Positions 40,312 to 49,339 of a stretch of 64,000 nucleotides of DNA are shown here, in pieces. The position numbers and the translations under genes were made by a program. Source of the stretch: Pseudarthrobacter sp. NIBRBAC000502770 (GTDB taxonomy: Bacteria; Actinomycetota; Actinomycetes; Actinomycetales; Micrococcaceae); NCBI RefSeq assembly GCF_006517815.1, contig NZ_CP041198.1:2976001-3040000 (forward strand), read 5' to 3'. Each line of letters starts with the position of its first letter. Position 1 is the first letter of the stretch. Under the pieces are notes generated by a model. That model saw only the letters and a list, made by a program, of their open reading frames with translations, did no database searches and was not told the DNA's origin.

Positions 40312-41781
40312 CTAATTCACGCATCCCTGGCGCGCAGCGACAAGTGGTTGGTACCGGTCCAGGCTGGTCCCGGTGGCGACGATCCGGCGGAGCTCGGCCA
40401 GTCCGCCGGCAACGGCCCCGGCGGCCCGGGCCTGGACCAGCACGTTGCCCAGGGCGGTGGCTTCGACCGGCCCGGCGACGACGGGACGTCCGGTGGCGTT
40501 GGCCGTGAGCTGGCAAAGCAGGGCGTTCTGGGAGCCGCCGCCCACCACGTGCACCACGTCCACGGAACGGCCGGCGAGGCGTTCCGCAGCAGTGATGGTC
40601 CTGGCGTAGCCGGCCGCAAGGCTGTCCATGATGCAGCGGGTGATGGCTGCCGGATCGCTGGACAGGACATCGCCGGTGCGCCGGACTGCCGCACGGATGC
40701 GCTCCGGCATGTTGTCCGGGGCGATGAAGTACGGATCGTCGGCGTTGATCCGGGGGCCGCCGGCGGGCAAAGCGGCGGCCGCGGCCAGCAGGGCCGTGAG
40801 GTCGGGTTTGAACCCTTCCGATGCCCAGGTGCGCTGGCATTCGCTCAGCAGCCACAGTCCGCCCACATTCCGCAGGTAGCGGGTGGTGCCGTCCACGCCG
40901 CGTTCATTGGTGAAGTTCGCTTCCCGGCTGGCCTCGGTCAGGACCGGATGTTTCAGTTCCAGCCCCACCAGCGACCACGTGCCTGAGGAGATGTAGGCAA
41001 AGTTTTCGCCCTGCGCGGGGACTGCGGCGACGGCGGACGCGGTGTCGTGGGAGCCGACGGCCACAACTTTCGTGTCCTGCAGGAGCCCCACCTGAGCGGC
41101 GATCTCCGGCAGCAGGGTGCCGACAGTTTCACCGGGCTGGATCAGCGGCGGGAACAGGTCCTTCCGCAAGCCCAGCGCCGTGAAGAATTCGGTGGCCCAC
41201 TCCCCTGCCACGGCGTCGAACAGCCCGGTGGTGGAGGCGTTGGTGGCCTCGGTCCGCCGCACGCCGGTGAGCCGGAAGGCGATCAGGTCCGGGATGAGGA
41301 GTGCCTGCAGCCCGTCCAGGCCGCGTTCGGTGGCCAGCTGGTAGATGGTGTTGAACTGCAGGAACTGCAGGCCTGAGGTCTGGTACAGCCGGCTCGGGTC
41401 CAGCTTGGCATGCACGGGCGCGACGGCGGCCCGGCTGCGGTCGTCCCGGTAGCTGAAGGGCTGGGCCACGAGCTCGCCGGCCTTGTTGACCAGTCCGTAG
41501 TCCACTGCCCAGGTGTCGATGCCAATACTGGCAATCGCTTCGCCCTGCGTCGAGGCCACGGTGGCCGCGGCCCGAAGGCCGGCAAGGACTTCCGTGAACA
41601 GGGCGTCGAAGTCCCAGCGGAGGCCGCCGTCGTGCTCCACCACGCCGTTGGGAAAGCGGTGGACGGTCTGCAGCGATACTCCGCTCCCGCTGGCGCGGCC
41701 AAGGATCACGCGGCCGGAGGAGGCGCCGATGTCGACGGCGGCGAACACGCCGCCGTCGACACCGTTCGAAGACGTGCTCAC
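40312..41781 (-). CDS. rhaB: Rhamnulokinase
   Basis: 489 residues, FGGY kinase family. N-terminal VFAAVDIGASSGRVILG is the ATP-binding phosphate motif; the FGGY-like VVGGGSQNALLCQLTANATGRPVVAGPVEATALGN segment is at the C-terminal end. It phosphorylates L-rhamnulose to rhamnulose 1-phosphate, the substrate of the next enzyme. Start GTG overlaps the preceding stop by four bases (GTGA), so it is coupled to the aldolase gene. Confidence 0.92.
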   Translation of the reverse strand: MSTSSNGVDGGVFAAVDIGASSGRVILGRASGSGVSLQTVHRFPNGVVEHDGGLRWDFDALFTEVLAGLRAAATVASTQGEAIASIGIDTWAVDYGLVNKAGELVAQPFSYRDDRSRAAVAPVHAKLDPSRLYQTSGLQFLQFNTIYQLATERGLDGLQALLIPDLIAFRLTGVRRTEATNASTTGLFDAVAGEWATEFFTALGLRKDLFPPLIQPGETVGTLLPEIAAQVGLLQDTKVVAVGSHDTASAVAAVPAQGENFAYISSGTWSLVGLELKHPVLTEASREANFTNERGVDGTTRYLRNVGGLWLLSECQRTWASEGFKPDLTALLAAAAALPAGGPRINADDPYFIAPDNMPERIRAAVRRTGDVLSSDPAAITRCIMDSLAAGYARTITAAERLAGRSVDVVHVVGGGSQNALLCQLTANATGRPVVAGPVEATALGNVLVQARAAGAVAGGLAELRRIVATGTSLDRYQPLVAARQGCVN

Positions 41782-43814
41782 CGGAGGAAGGCCGCCGCCA
41801 CCCCGGCGTCCACGGGGATGTGCAGGCCGGTGGTGTGGGACAGTTCGTTGCTGGTGAGCACGGCGGCGGCGTTGGCCACGTGCTCGGGCAGGACCTCGCG
41901 CTTGAGAAGGGTGCGCTGGGCGTAGTATTCGCCCAGTTTCTCCTCGTCCACGCCGTAGACCGCGGCGCGTTTGGCGCCCCAGCCGCCGGCGAAGATCCCG
42001 GAGCCGCGGACCACGCCGTCGGGGTTGATGCCGTTGACGCGGATGCCGTGCTCGCCCAGTTCAGCCGCGAGGAGCCGCACCTGGTGGGCCTGGTCTGCCT
42101 TTGTGGCGGAGTAAGCGATGTTGTTGGGGCCGGCGAACACGGAGTTCTTGGAGGAGATGTAGATGATGTCCCCGCCCATGCCCTGGGCGATCATGACCTT
42201 CGCGGCTGCCTTGGCCACCAGGAACGAGCCCTTGGCCATGACGTTGTGCTGCAGGTCCCAGTCCTTTTCGGTGGTTTCCAGCAGTGGCTTGGAAATGGAC
42301 AGGCCGGCGTTGTTGACCACCAGGTCCACGCCGCCGAACGCCAGGACGGCGGCGTCGATCGCGGCGGCGACCTGTGCTTCGTCGGTAACGTCCGCCTGGA
42401 CACCGATGGCGACGTCGGCACCGCCCAGTTCCTCGGCGACCTTCTGTGCATTTTCAAGGTTCAGGTCGGCAATGACGACGCACGCGCCGTCGGACGCCAA
42501 CCGCGTGGCGATGGCCTTGCCGATGCCGGATGCCGCGCCGGTCACCAGCGCGATGCGGGTGGCGTGCGACTTGGGCTTGGGCATGCGGGCCAGCTTGGCT
42601 TCCTCCAGTGCCCAGTACTCGATCCGGAACTTCTCGGATTCCTCGATGGGTGCGTAGGTGGAGATGGCCTCGGCGCCGCGCATGACGTTGATGGCGTTGA
42701 TGTAGAACTCGCCGGCAACCCGGGCGGTCTGCTTGTTCGCCCCGAAGGAGAACATGCCCACGCCGGGGACCAGCACGATCGCAGGGTCCGCGCCGCGCAG
42801 GGCAGGGCTGCCAGCATCTGCGTGGCGGTCGTAGTAGGCCTGGTAGTCCTCCCGATAGTCCGCATGCAGCTCGTGCAGCCGGGCGATCGAGTCCTCCACA
42901 CTGGCGTCCGCGGGCAGGTCCAGGATCAGTGGCTTGACCTTGGTGCGCAGGAAGTGGTCCGGGCAGGAGGTGCCCAGGGCGCCCAGGCGCGGGTGTTCGG
43001 CGGCTTCGAGGAAGTCCAGGACGACGGCGTCATCGCTGAAGTGCCCCAGCTGCGGCTTGTCCGTGGAGGCCAGGCCGCGGATCACCGGTGCCAGGGCGGC
43101 GGCTTTGGCGCGGCGCTCGGCCTCGGGAAGGGCTGCGTACCCGGGCAGCTTGGGGCCGAAGGGGTCCGCCTTGCCGTTCTCCGCGATGTACTTTTCGGCC
43201 TGGTCGATGATCCACAGGGAGTGGGCTTCGGCTTCTTCGCTGGTGGCTCCCCAGGCGGTGATGCCGTGGCCGCCCAGGATGGTGCCGATGGCCTGCGGGT
43301 TGGCGTCCTTGATCGCGGCGATGTCCAGGCCCAGCTGGAACCCCGGACGGCGCCACGGCACCCACACCACCTTGTCACCGAAAATCTTGGTGGTGAGCGC
43401 TTCACCGTCCACCGCCGTCGCGATGGCGATGCCGGAGTCCGGGTGCAGGTGGTCAACGTGCGCGGCCTCCACCAAACCATGCATCGCCGTATCGATCGAA
43501 GGCGCTGCGCCGCCCTTGCCGTGCAGGCAGTAATCGAACGCAGCCACCATCTCATCCTCGTGCTCGACGCCGGGGTAGACCTTCTTCAGCGCGGTCAGCC
43601 GGTCCAGGCGCAGCACCGCAAGGTTCTGCTCCTTCAGCGTGCCCAGGTCGCCACCGGACCCCTTCACCCACAGCAGCTGGACGTCCTCACCCGTGACGGG
43701 GTCCGTTGCGGTGCCCTTGGCCGAGGTGTTGCCGCCGGCGAAGTTGGTGTTCCGCTTGTCCGCGCCGAGGCGGTTGGAGCGGGAAATCAGCTCTTGAACA
43801 GTCTTGTTCGTCAT
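41778..43814 (-). CDS. Bifunctional rhamnulose-1-phosphate aldolase / lactaldehyde dehydrogenase
   Basis: 678 residues. The N-terminal 430 or so form a class II aldolase/adducin domain (TNFAGGNTSAKGTA near the start, HVDHLHPDSGIAI metal His region). The C-terminal 250 form a short-chain dehydrogenase with TGAASGIGKA (cofactor) and YSATKADQ (active Tyr-x-x-x-Lys). Such RhaEW-type fusions split rhamnulose 1-phosphate and oxidise the lactaldehyde to lactate. Start ATG at 43814; a GTG one codon earlier is possible. It sits between rhaI and rhaB. Confidence 0.92.
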   Translation of the reverse strand: MTNKTVQELISRSNRLGADKRNTNFAGGNTSAKGTATDPVTGEDVQLLWVKGSGGDLGTLKEQNLAVLRLDRLTALKKVYPGVEHEDEMVAAFDYCLHGKGGAAPSIDTAMHGLVEAAHVDHLHPDSGIAIATAVDGEALTTKIFGDKVVWVPWRRPGFQLGLDIAAIKDANPQAIGTILGGHGITAWGATSEEAEAHSLWIIDQAEKYIAENGKADPFGPKLPGYAALPEAERRAKAAALAPVIRGLASTDKPQLGHFSDDAVVLDFLEAAEHPRLGALGTSCPDHFLRTKVKPLILDLPADASVEDSIARLHELHADYREDYQAYYDRHADAGSPALRGADPAIVLVPGVGMFSFGANKQTARVAGEFYINAINVMRGAEAISTYAPIEESEKFRIEYWALEEAKLARMPKPKSHATRIALVTGAASGIGKAIATRLASDGACVVIADLNLENAQKVAEELGGADVAIGVQADVTDEAQVAAAIDAAVLAFGGVDLVVNNAGLSISKPLLETTEKDWDLQHNVMAKGSFLVAKAAAKVMIAQGMGGDIIYISSKNSVFAGPNNIAYSATKADQAHQVRLLAAELGEHGIRVNGINPDGVVRGSGIFAGGWGAKRAAVYGVDEEKLGEYYAQRTLLKREVLPEHVANAAAVLTSNELSHTTGLHIPVDAGVAAAFLR

Positions 43815-43820
43815 CACGTT

Positions 43821-44987
43821 TCAGGCGCCCCATCCGGCTTGCTGGCCGCGTGCGCGGTCCTCGTTGATCTGTTTCTGGTAGCCGCTGGCCTTGTAGGCAG
43901 CCATCGGGTCCGCGGGCAGCCCGCGGGATTCGCGCCATTCGGCCAGGATGGGCCGGACGTCGGTGTAGAAGGCGTCGTTGAAAATGCCGTTCGCGGCCAG
44001 GACATCACCCGCACGCTGCGCTTCACCCAGCGCTGCGGTATCCACCAGCAGCGCCCGCAACGTCATCTCCTGGACGTTGAGGACCGAGCGGATCTGGCCC
44101 GGGATTTTTTCCTCCAGGTTGTGGCACTGGTCCAGCATGAGGGCCACACCGGAATCCTTGCCGAACCCGCCGCCGCGGATCACCTCGTGCATGATCCGGA
44201 AGAGCTGGAACGGATCGGCGGCACCCACGATCAGGTCGTCGTCGGCATAGAAGCGCGAGTTGAAGTCGAAGGATCCCAGCTTGCCCAGGCGGAGCAGCTG
44301 CATCACGATGAACTCGATGTTGGTGCCGGGGGCATGATGCCCGGTGTCCAGGCAGACAAACGCCTTCTCCCCCAGGGCCAGGGTCTGCGCGTAGGAGGTG
44401 CCCCAGTCCGGGACATCAGTGTGGTAGAAAGCCGGCTCAAAGAACTTGTACTCCAGCACCAGCCGCTGCTCCTCCCCCAGGGCCGCATAGATCTCCTGCA
44501 GGGACTCGGCCAGCCGGTCCTGCCGGCCGCGGATATCGTCCTGGCCCGGGTAGTTGGTGCCGTCCGCCAGCCAGACCTTCAAGTCCTTCGAACCCGTGGC
44601 GTGCATGATCTGGATGCAGTCCAGGTGGTGGTCGATGGCCCGGCGGCGGACCGACTCGTTGGAGGAGGTCAGTGAACCGAATTTGTACTCGTCATCCTGG
44701 AACGTGTTGGAGTTGATGGTTCCCAGGCCTACGCCCAGTCCCGCCGCGTACTCCTTCAAAGCGGCGTAATCGTCCACCTTGTCCCAGGGGATGTGGAGGG
44801 CCACGGTGGGGGCCAGGCCGGTCAGTTCGTGGACCTTGGCGGCATCGGCCAGCTTTTCCTGGACCGTGCGCGGCGTGCCGGGCGTACCGAACACCTTGAA
44901 CCGCGTGCCTGAATTTCCATACGCCCACGAGGGGACCTCGATGGCAAGCTCCCCGAGCCTGCCCAGCGCCGTTGCTACGTCATTCAT
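43821..44987 (-). CDS. rhaI: L-rhamnose isomerase (Pseudomonas stutzeri type)
   Basis: 388 residues, TIM barrel. The pattern ELAIEVPSWAYGNSGTRFKVFGTPGTPRT, DTGHHAPGTNIEFIV, LDQCHNLEEKIPGQIRSV and the metal ligands (Glu in LEYKFFEP, His in DTGHH, Asp in LDQCH) match RhaI. It interconverts L-rhamnose and L-rhamnulose. The ATG follows CCGGAGAG. It is the first of three coupled catabolic genes and is separated from rhaM by 105 bp. Confidence 0.92.
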   Translation of the reverse strand: MNDVATALGRLGELAIEVPSWAYGNSGTRFKVFGTPGTPRTVQEKLADAAKVHELTGLAPTVALHIPWDKVDDYAALKEYAAGLGVGLGTINSNTFQDDEYKFGSLTSSNESVRRRAIDHHLDCIQIMHATGSKDLKVWLADGTNYPGQDDIRGRQDRLAESLQEIYAALGEEQRLVLEYKFFEPAFYHTDVPDWGTSYAQTLALGEKAFVCLDTGHHAPGTNIEFIVMQLLRLGKLGSFDFNSRFYADDDLIVGAADPFQLFRIMHEVIRGGGFGKDSGVALMLDQCHNLEEKIPGQIRSVLNVQEMTLRALLVDTAALGEAQRAGDVLAANGIFNDAFYTDVRPILAEWRESRGLPADPMAAYKASGYQKQINEDRARGQQAGWGA

Positions 44988-45092
44988 GTTGATTCTCTCC
45001 GGTGGTGAGCGTCCGTCTGCTGCATTTGGTTGATGCCCCGCTGCTGGAGCGTGCCTGTTGTCTTGGGTGGCCGGATCCCGGCCTCGGGCCGG

Positions 45093-45437
45093 TCAGCCTG
45101 CGGAGGGTGGGGCCGCGAGTTGGCTGTCCAGGTTGAAGACTTCCGCCAGCACCTGGAACCCCTCGTCGGGCGCCTGGCCGGAATCCTCGAAGAGGGTTGC
45201 CATCTCTGCCTGCCAACGGGCGTTGACGTCCGTCAGCGCCATGCGGGCACGGGCCGCATCAAAGTCGTCGCACTCCACGTATCCCACCAGGAGCCCGTCC
45301 TCTCCGAGGAACAGGGAGTAGTTGTGCCAGCCCGCTTCCTTGAGTGCGTGCAGCATCTCCGGCCACACCGCGGCGTGCCGGCGCCGGTATTCATCGATCA
45401 GCTGCGGCTGGACCGAAGAACGGAAACACACCCTCAT
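45093..45437 (-). CDS. rhaM: L-rhamnose mutarotase
   Basis: 114 residues from an ATG behind AAAGGGGC. RhaM/YiiL fold: MRVCFRSSVQPQLIDEYRRRHAAVWPEMLHALKEAGWHNYSLFL. The active His is in RRRHAAVWPEM. It speeds interconversion of rhamnose anomers before isomerisation. It is first in the minus-strand rhamnose unit and is preceded by LacI-type operators. The C-terminal 25 residues are acidic/Pro rich. Confidence 0.9.
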   Translation of the reverse strand: MRVCFRSSVQPQLIDEYRRRHAAVWPEMLHALKEAGWHNYSLFLGEDGLLVGYVECDDFDAARARMALTDVNARWQAEMATLFEDSGQAPDEGFQVLAEVFNLDSQLAAPPSAG

Positions 45438-45466
45438 CGGTGCCCCTTTCAAAACGCCAATAAATT

Positions 45467-45495
45467 TTTGAATCGTTTCATTGGTACGATTCAAA
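45467..45495. promoter_or_regulatory. LacI-type operator between rhaM and lacI
   Basis: A perfect 10-bp inverted repeat: TTTGAATCGT (45467-45476) and ACGATTCAAA (45486-45495). The left half also forms the CG-centred TGAATCGTTTCA (45469-45480). It lies in the divergent gap and could repress both genes. Confidence 0.7.
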
Positions 45496-45589
45496 GTACT
45501 CTTGGATTTGAGCAGGTGTCAAGCAATGGCAGAAATCATGATTTGCCGCAGGGATCTTCCCGGCGGGGGCATGTCAGCACGGAGAACCG

Positions 45590-46606
45590 ATGAACCGCAC
45601 AGCCAGTATCAAGGACGTGGCCACCCACGCGGGCGTGGCCGTTGGCACCGTGTCCAATGTCCTCAACTATCCCGACCGGGTGTCGGACAGGACCAGGGAG
45701 CGGGTCCTGTCCGCCATCGACGAACTTGGGTTTGTCCGCAATGACGCCGCGCGCCAGCTTCGCGTGGGGCACAGCCGCACCATCGGACTTATCGTCCTGG
45801 ACGTAGGCAACCCGTTCTTTACCTCCGTTGTCCGCGCTGCGGAAGACGCCGCAGCGCTGCAGGGCAGTGCCGTCCTGCTGGGTGACAGCGGCCACGACGC
45901 AGGCCGGGAAGCGAACTACATCGACCTCTTCCAGGAGCAGCGTGTGCAGGGGCTGCTGATTTCGCCCGTGGGCGATGTGACGGACAGGCTGGATCTCCTC
46001 CGCGAGCGCGGCGTCCCCACGGTGCTGGTGGACCGGCTGGCCGACGAGTCCAAGTTCAGCTCAGTTGCCGTGGACGATGACGCCGGCGGATACCTGGCCG
46101 CCAGGCACCTCCTGGACACGGGCCGCCGTCGGCTCGCCTTTGTTGGCGGCTCCACCTCCATCCGCCAGGTGGCCGACCGCCTGCAGGGGGCCCGCCGGGC
46201 CGTCAAGGAGGAACCGGACGCCACGCTGGAAGTCCTGGACGCGGAGGGGCAGACCGTCCTGGCCGGCCGCAGCGTGGGAGACATGCTGGTGGCGCGGGGC
46301 CGGGCGGAGCTGCCGGACGGGATCTTCTGCGCCAACGACCTCCTGGCCCTGGGCGTCATGCAGTCGCTCACCATGACGCATACGTTCCGCATTCCCGGGG
46401 ACGTGGCGCTGATCGGCTATGACGACATCGACTTTGCGGCCTCTGCCGTGGTTCCCCTGTCCTCCATCCGCCAGCCCACCCAGCTGCTGGGCAGGACGGC
46501 CATCGAACTGCTGTCCGAAGAGGTGGAGTCCCAGAATCCAGTCCACCGTTCCGTGGTGTTCACGCCGGAACTCGTGGTCCGGCAGAGTACAGCCCCCGCT
46601 GGCTAA
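45590..46606 (+). CDS. LacI-family transcriptional regulator of the rhamnose locus
   Basis: 338 residues. N-terminal HTH (SIKDVATHAGVAVGTVSNVLNYPDRVSDRTRERVLSAIDELGFVRNDAAR) is followed by a periplasmic-binding-type effector domain ending AIELLSEE. It is divergent from rhaM, and operators lie between them, so autoregulation and repression of rhaMI... are likely. The likely inducer is rhamnose or a breakdown product (inference). ACGGAG ribosome site. Confidence 0.92.
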   Translation: MNRTASIKDVATHAGVAVGTVSNVLNYPDRVSDRTRERVLSAIDELGFVRNDAARQLRVGHSRTIGLIVLDVGNPFFTSVVRAAEDAAALQGSAVLLGDSGHDAGREANYIDLFQEQRVQGLLISPVGDVTDRLDLLRERGVPTVLVDRLADESKFSSVAVDDDAGGYLAARHLLDTGRRRLAFVGGSTSIRQVADRLQGARRAVKEEPDATLEVLDAEGQTVLAGRSVGDMLVARGRAELPDGIFCANDLLALGVMQSLTMTHTFRIPGDVALIGYDDIDFAASAVVPLSSIRQPTQLLGRTAIELLSEEVESQNPVHRSVVFTPELVVRQSTAPAG

Positions 46607-46980
46607 TTCGCTGCAGGCTGCAGCCATTTCAGGGACTCGCTCCGCGACGTGAAGAAGCGGGTGGGGCAGGGCGGCACGTGAACGCCCAGGAAGAAATTCG
46701 CGATGATCCGGTCCACCGGACTTGCCCCCAGCAGGGCGATCCTGTTGGCCGCGCACGGGATGGAGAATACTGAGCGGGCCTGGATGCTCACATTCTCGGT
46801 GGTGGCCATGTCCACGAGCATCGGGTAGTTTGCGTCCCCCGCTATCCGGTTCACCGCGGCCATCGCCGCCTGCGCATCCTCGACTTCAATGCGGACCTTG
46901 GGCTCCCAGATGAGGTGGATGACCCCGTCAGCACGCAGCTCCACTGTGCCTTTGCCGCCGTCGACCACTACGGGCTCCAT
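46603..46980 (-). CDS. STAS/SpoIIAA-like small protein
   Basis: 125 residues from an ATG behind a strong GGAGGGAGG site. The pattern of short beta-strands (GVIHLIWEPKVRIEVEDAQAAMAAVNRIAG) followed by NYPMLVDMATTENVSIQARSVFS resembles SpoIIAA-like or DUF7793 proteins of the STAS superfamily. No kinase-target Ser motif is certain. It converges on the LacI gene with a 4-base overlap and lies apart from the sugar genes in function. Family assignment is tentative. Confidence 0.55.
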   Translation of the reverse strand: MEPVVVDGGKGTVELRADGVIHLIWEPKVRIEVEDAQAAMAAVNRIAGDANYPMLVDMATTENVSIQARSVFSIPCAANRIALLGASPVDRIIANFFLGVHVPPCPTRFFTSRSESLKWLQPAAN

Positions 46981-47099
46981 ACCCGCCTCCCTCCAGTAGG
47001 CAGTTCCTGAACCCCTCCATCTTGCCCCACACGGAAGGTGGGAGCCCACCGCCCCACCGGCAAGGCCAATGTCACTGGAACCGCCAACCGGACGGTCGC

Positions 47100-47770
47100 C
47101 TAGAGCCCCTCCACCACCAGGTTCCGGTAAGCGGCCCGGAGCGGAGCCATTTGACGGAAACCGATACGGCCGCCGCCAAGCACTTCGTCCGACCGGTCAC
47201 GCCACTCAAAGAGCAGCAGGCCGTTGATGGAAAACTCCACCAGCGGCCCGTCCTTCACCACTTCCAGCCGGTAGAAGCCGGCCGCGTCCTCCGTGGGCGG
47301 CAATGGGTCCGCGCCCTGCGCCACGAGCTCGAAGCCCGCGCTCTTGCGGAGGTTGCAGGTACGGAAGGCACGCTCCGATGGGTACTTGTGCCGGAAGTAG
47401 GAGACGTGCAGGGCGTCGATGTCCCCGAGTGGTACTGGGGGTAGTAGCCCGTCCGGGGCGCGAGTGCGGGACTGAACAAGTCCAGCCCGCCCTGGCCGGC
47501 GGCCGCGAAGAACAGCATGGCCAGGCCGGGCTCCGCTAGCGGCAGGAACTCCCAGCTGATGCGGATCCGGTCCGGGAATTCTTCCGGGCACCAGAACGTC
47601 CAGTGCGCGTGGTCGCCGAACTCGCCGTCATCCAGCGTGCCGGACAGCTCCAGGGCACCGTTGTGGCTGCCCAGGCCAAGCGGCCCTTCGGCCACCCAAC
47701 CGGCCACGTCATCCGGTCCTGCCAGCGGGTTGCGGTAGGGGATGCCCGTCTCCAAGCCCGTCGTGCCCAC
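47100..47770 (-). pseudogene. DUF1961-type protein gene with a frameshift
   Basis: Two overlapping frames together encode one protein of about 223 residues. The first runs to ...YYPQYHSG and the second resumes DIDALHVSYFRHKYPS. One base is missing in the CCCC run at 47423-47426 (a G run in the gene). Read through, the protein has the beta-sandwich pattern of DUF1961, with AHWTFWCPEEFPDRIRISWEF and FYRLEVVKDGPLVEFSINGLLLFEW, and these are found with pectin-degrading genes. The GTG start lies directly after the SGNH stop. It is a real inactivation or a sequencing error. Confidence 0.75.
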
Positions 47771-48463
47771 CTAGCCGCGTCCCGCCGTCGCACTTAACAC
47801 TTTGGTGCCGGCCACGCCGTAGCCCATGCCCGCCAGCTGGCGCGCCACCTCCGCCGCCACCAGTGCGGCACCCTGCTGCGAGAAATGCGTGTCGTCGGCC
47901 AGCCCCGCGGGCCAGGACGCGTGCTCCCCCGGCGCGAAGTGGCAGAAGAGCTCCCGGCTCCCCTCCCGTCCCAGCCGACCATAGAGGCGCCGGGTCCAGG
48001 CGTTCAGGTCAATCACCGGAACCCCAAGCTCCGGGCCCAGTTCGCGGACCACCTCCGGATAGTCCTCAAGGCTCTCCTCAAGAACGTCCGACGACGGCGC
48101 GTCCAAAAAGTGCCGGCGCTCCACTGATGTGCAGAGCACCGGCGCCGCACCCACGCCATGCACCTCCCCCACCATGGTGCGCAGGTTCGCCGCGTAGCCC
48201 GTACGGGCGGCAAGATGCAGCTTTTTCTGGTCGTTGTGGCCGAACTGGATGAGCACGGCGTCCCCTGGGCCCGCCAAGGCGAGCAGGTCCGCCCAGCGTC
48301 CCTCGTCGCGGAAGGATTCCGTGCTTGCCCCGCCTTTGGCGAAGTTATGCACCGATCCCCACCGGTAGGTATGCGGGGGAAGCTGCGCTCCCCAACCGCT
48401 CATGGGGAACTCTTGGGTGGGGCAGTCGGCCACGGTGGAATCTCCGGCCAGCAGGATTTTCAT
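47771..48463 (-). CDS. Rhamnogalacturonan acetylesterase (SGNH family)
   Basis: 230 residues without a signal peptide. Block I is LAGDSTVAD (Ser), then SGWGAQLP and FAKGGASTESF; FGHNDQKK is block III, and the C-terminal Asp-His pair lies in DDTHFSQQG. This set of four blocks matches the RhgT/YesT-like rhamnogalacturonan acetylesterases, CE12. It removes acetyl groups from pectin-derived oligosaccharides. It lies 3 bp after the permease gene and before the DUF1961 gene in the same operon. Confidence 0.88.
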   Translation of the reverse strand: MKILLAGDSTVADCPTQEFPMSGWGAQLPPHTYRWGSVHNFAKGGASTESFRDEGRWADLLALAGPGDAVLIQFGHNDQKKLHLAARTGYAANLRTMVGEVHGVGAAPVLCTSVERRHFLDAPSSDVLEESLEDYPEVVRELGPELGVPVIDLNAWTRRLYGRLGREGSRELFCHFAPGEHASWPAGLADDTHFSQQGAALVAAEVARQLAGMGYGVAGTKVLSATAGRG

Positions 48464-48466
48464 GGG

Positions 48467-49339
48467 TCACCCTTTCACGGATCCGATGAGCATGCCCTTG
48501 GCGAAGTGCTTTTGCAGGAATGGGTAGAAGATGAGGATGGGCAGCGTGGCCACCACGATCACGGCGAACTTGATGCCCTGTTCCGGCGGGATGTAGTTGG
48601 GATCAACGTTGCCAGTGCCCAGCAGGTCCGAGGCCGCCGTGACCTGCCGCAGGTACATCTGCAGGGTCCATTTGGAGTTGTCGCTCAGGTACAGCAGGGG
48701 CGACATGAAGTCGTTCCAGATGCCCACCGCATAGAACAGCGCGAACGTGGCCAGGACCGGTTTGGACAGCGGCAGGAGGATCCGCCACAGGATTCCGATC
48801 TCGGTGGCGCCGTCCATCTTGGCGGACTCTTCAAGTTCGGCCGGCAGTTCCTGGAAGAAGTTCTTGATAATGATCAGGCTGAACGGACTGATGGCCGCCG
48901 GCAGGATCAGGGCCCAATAGGAGTTGAGCAAGCCCAGGTCCTTGACCAGCAGGAAGGTGGGGATCATGCCGCCGGAGAAGACCATGGCGAAAACCACCAG
49001 GGACAGGATCACGTTCCTGCCCCGCAGGCTCTTCTTGGCCAATGGGTAGGCCATGGTCACGGTGAAGGCCAGCTGGACCAGGGTGCCCACCGCGGTGACC
49101 AGGATGGTGGTGACCAGTGCCCGGACGAACGCCGGGGTGGCGAAGATGTACTCGTAGGAGCCCAGGGTGAACTGTTCCGGCCAGACGAAGAATGCCCGGC
49201 GGGTGATCTCCGCTTCGGTGGCGAACGAGCCCGCGAAGACGTAGACGAACGGCAGCAGCGTGATGATGCCGATCAGGGACAGGAAGAGGTAGTTGGCGGC
49301 GTCAAAGATCCGGCCGCCGCGGGTGTTGTGGATCTTCAT
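48467..49339 (-). CDS. ABC sugar-importer permease (LplC/YtcP-like)
   Basis: 290 residues with six transmembrane helices, starting after a short cytoplasmic segment (MKIHNTRGGRIFDAANYLFLS). The EAA loop is ELEESAKMDGATEIGILWRILLPLSKP. It pairs with the upstream permease, whose stop overlaps this start by one base. The LplB/LplC group carries oligosaccharides such as unsaturated rhamnogalacturonan fragments; the neighbouring genes support that. No ATPase gene is next to it. Confidence 0.9.
   Translation of the reverse strand: MKIHNTRGGRIFDAANYLFLSLIGIITLLPFVYVFAGSFATEAEITRRAFFVWPEQFTLGSYEYIFATPAFVRALVTTILVTAVGTLVQLAFTVTMAYPLAKKSLRGRNVILSLVVFAMVFSGGMIPTFLLVKDLGLLNSYWALILPAAISPFSLIIIKNFFQELPAELEESAKMDGATEIGILWRILLPLSKPVLATFALFYAVGIWNDFMSPLLYLSDNSKWTLQMYLRQVTAASDLLGTGNVDPNYIPPEQGIKFAVIVVATLPILIFYPFLQKHFAKGMLIGSVKG

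Noticed and set aside
41820..44675. Very long plus-strand open frame (951 codons) opposite the rhamnose genes
   Set aside because: It is the antisense shadow of the aldolase/dehydrogenase and isomerase genes in high-GC DNA; no family pattern in its protein.
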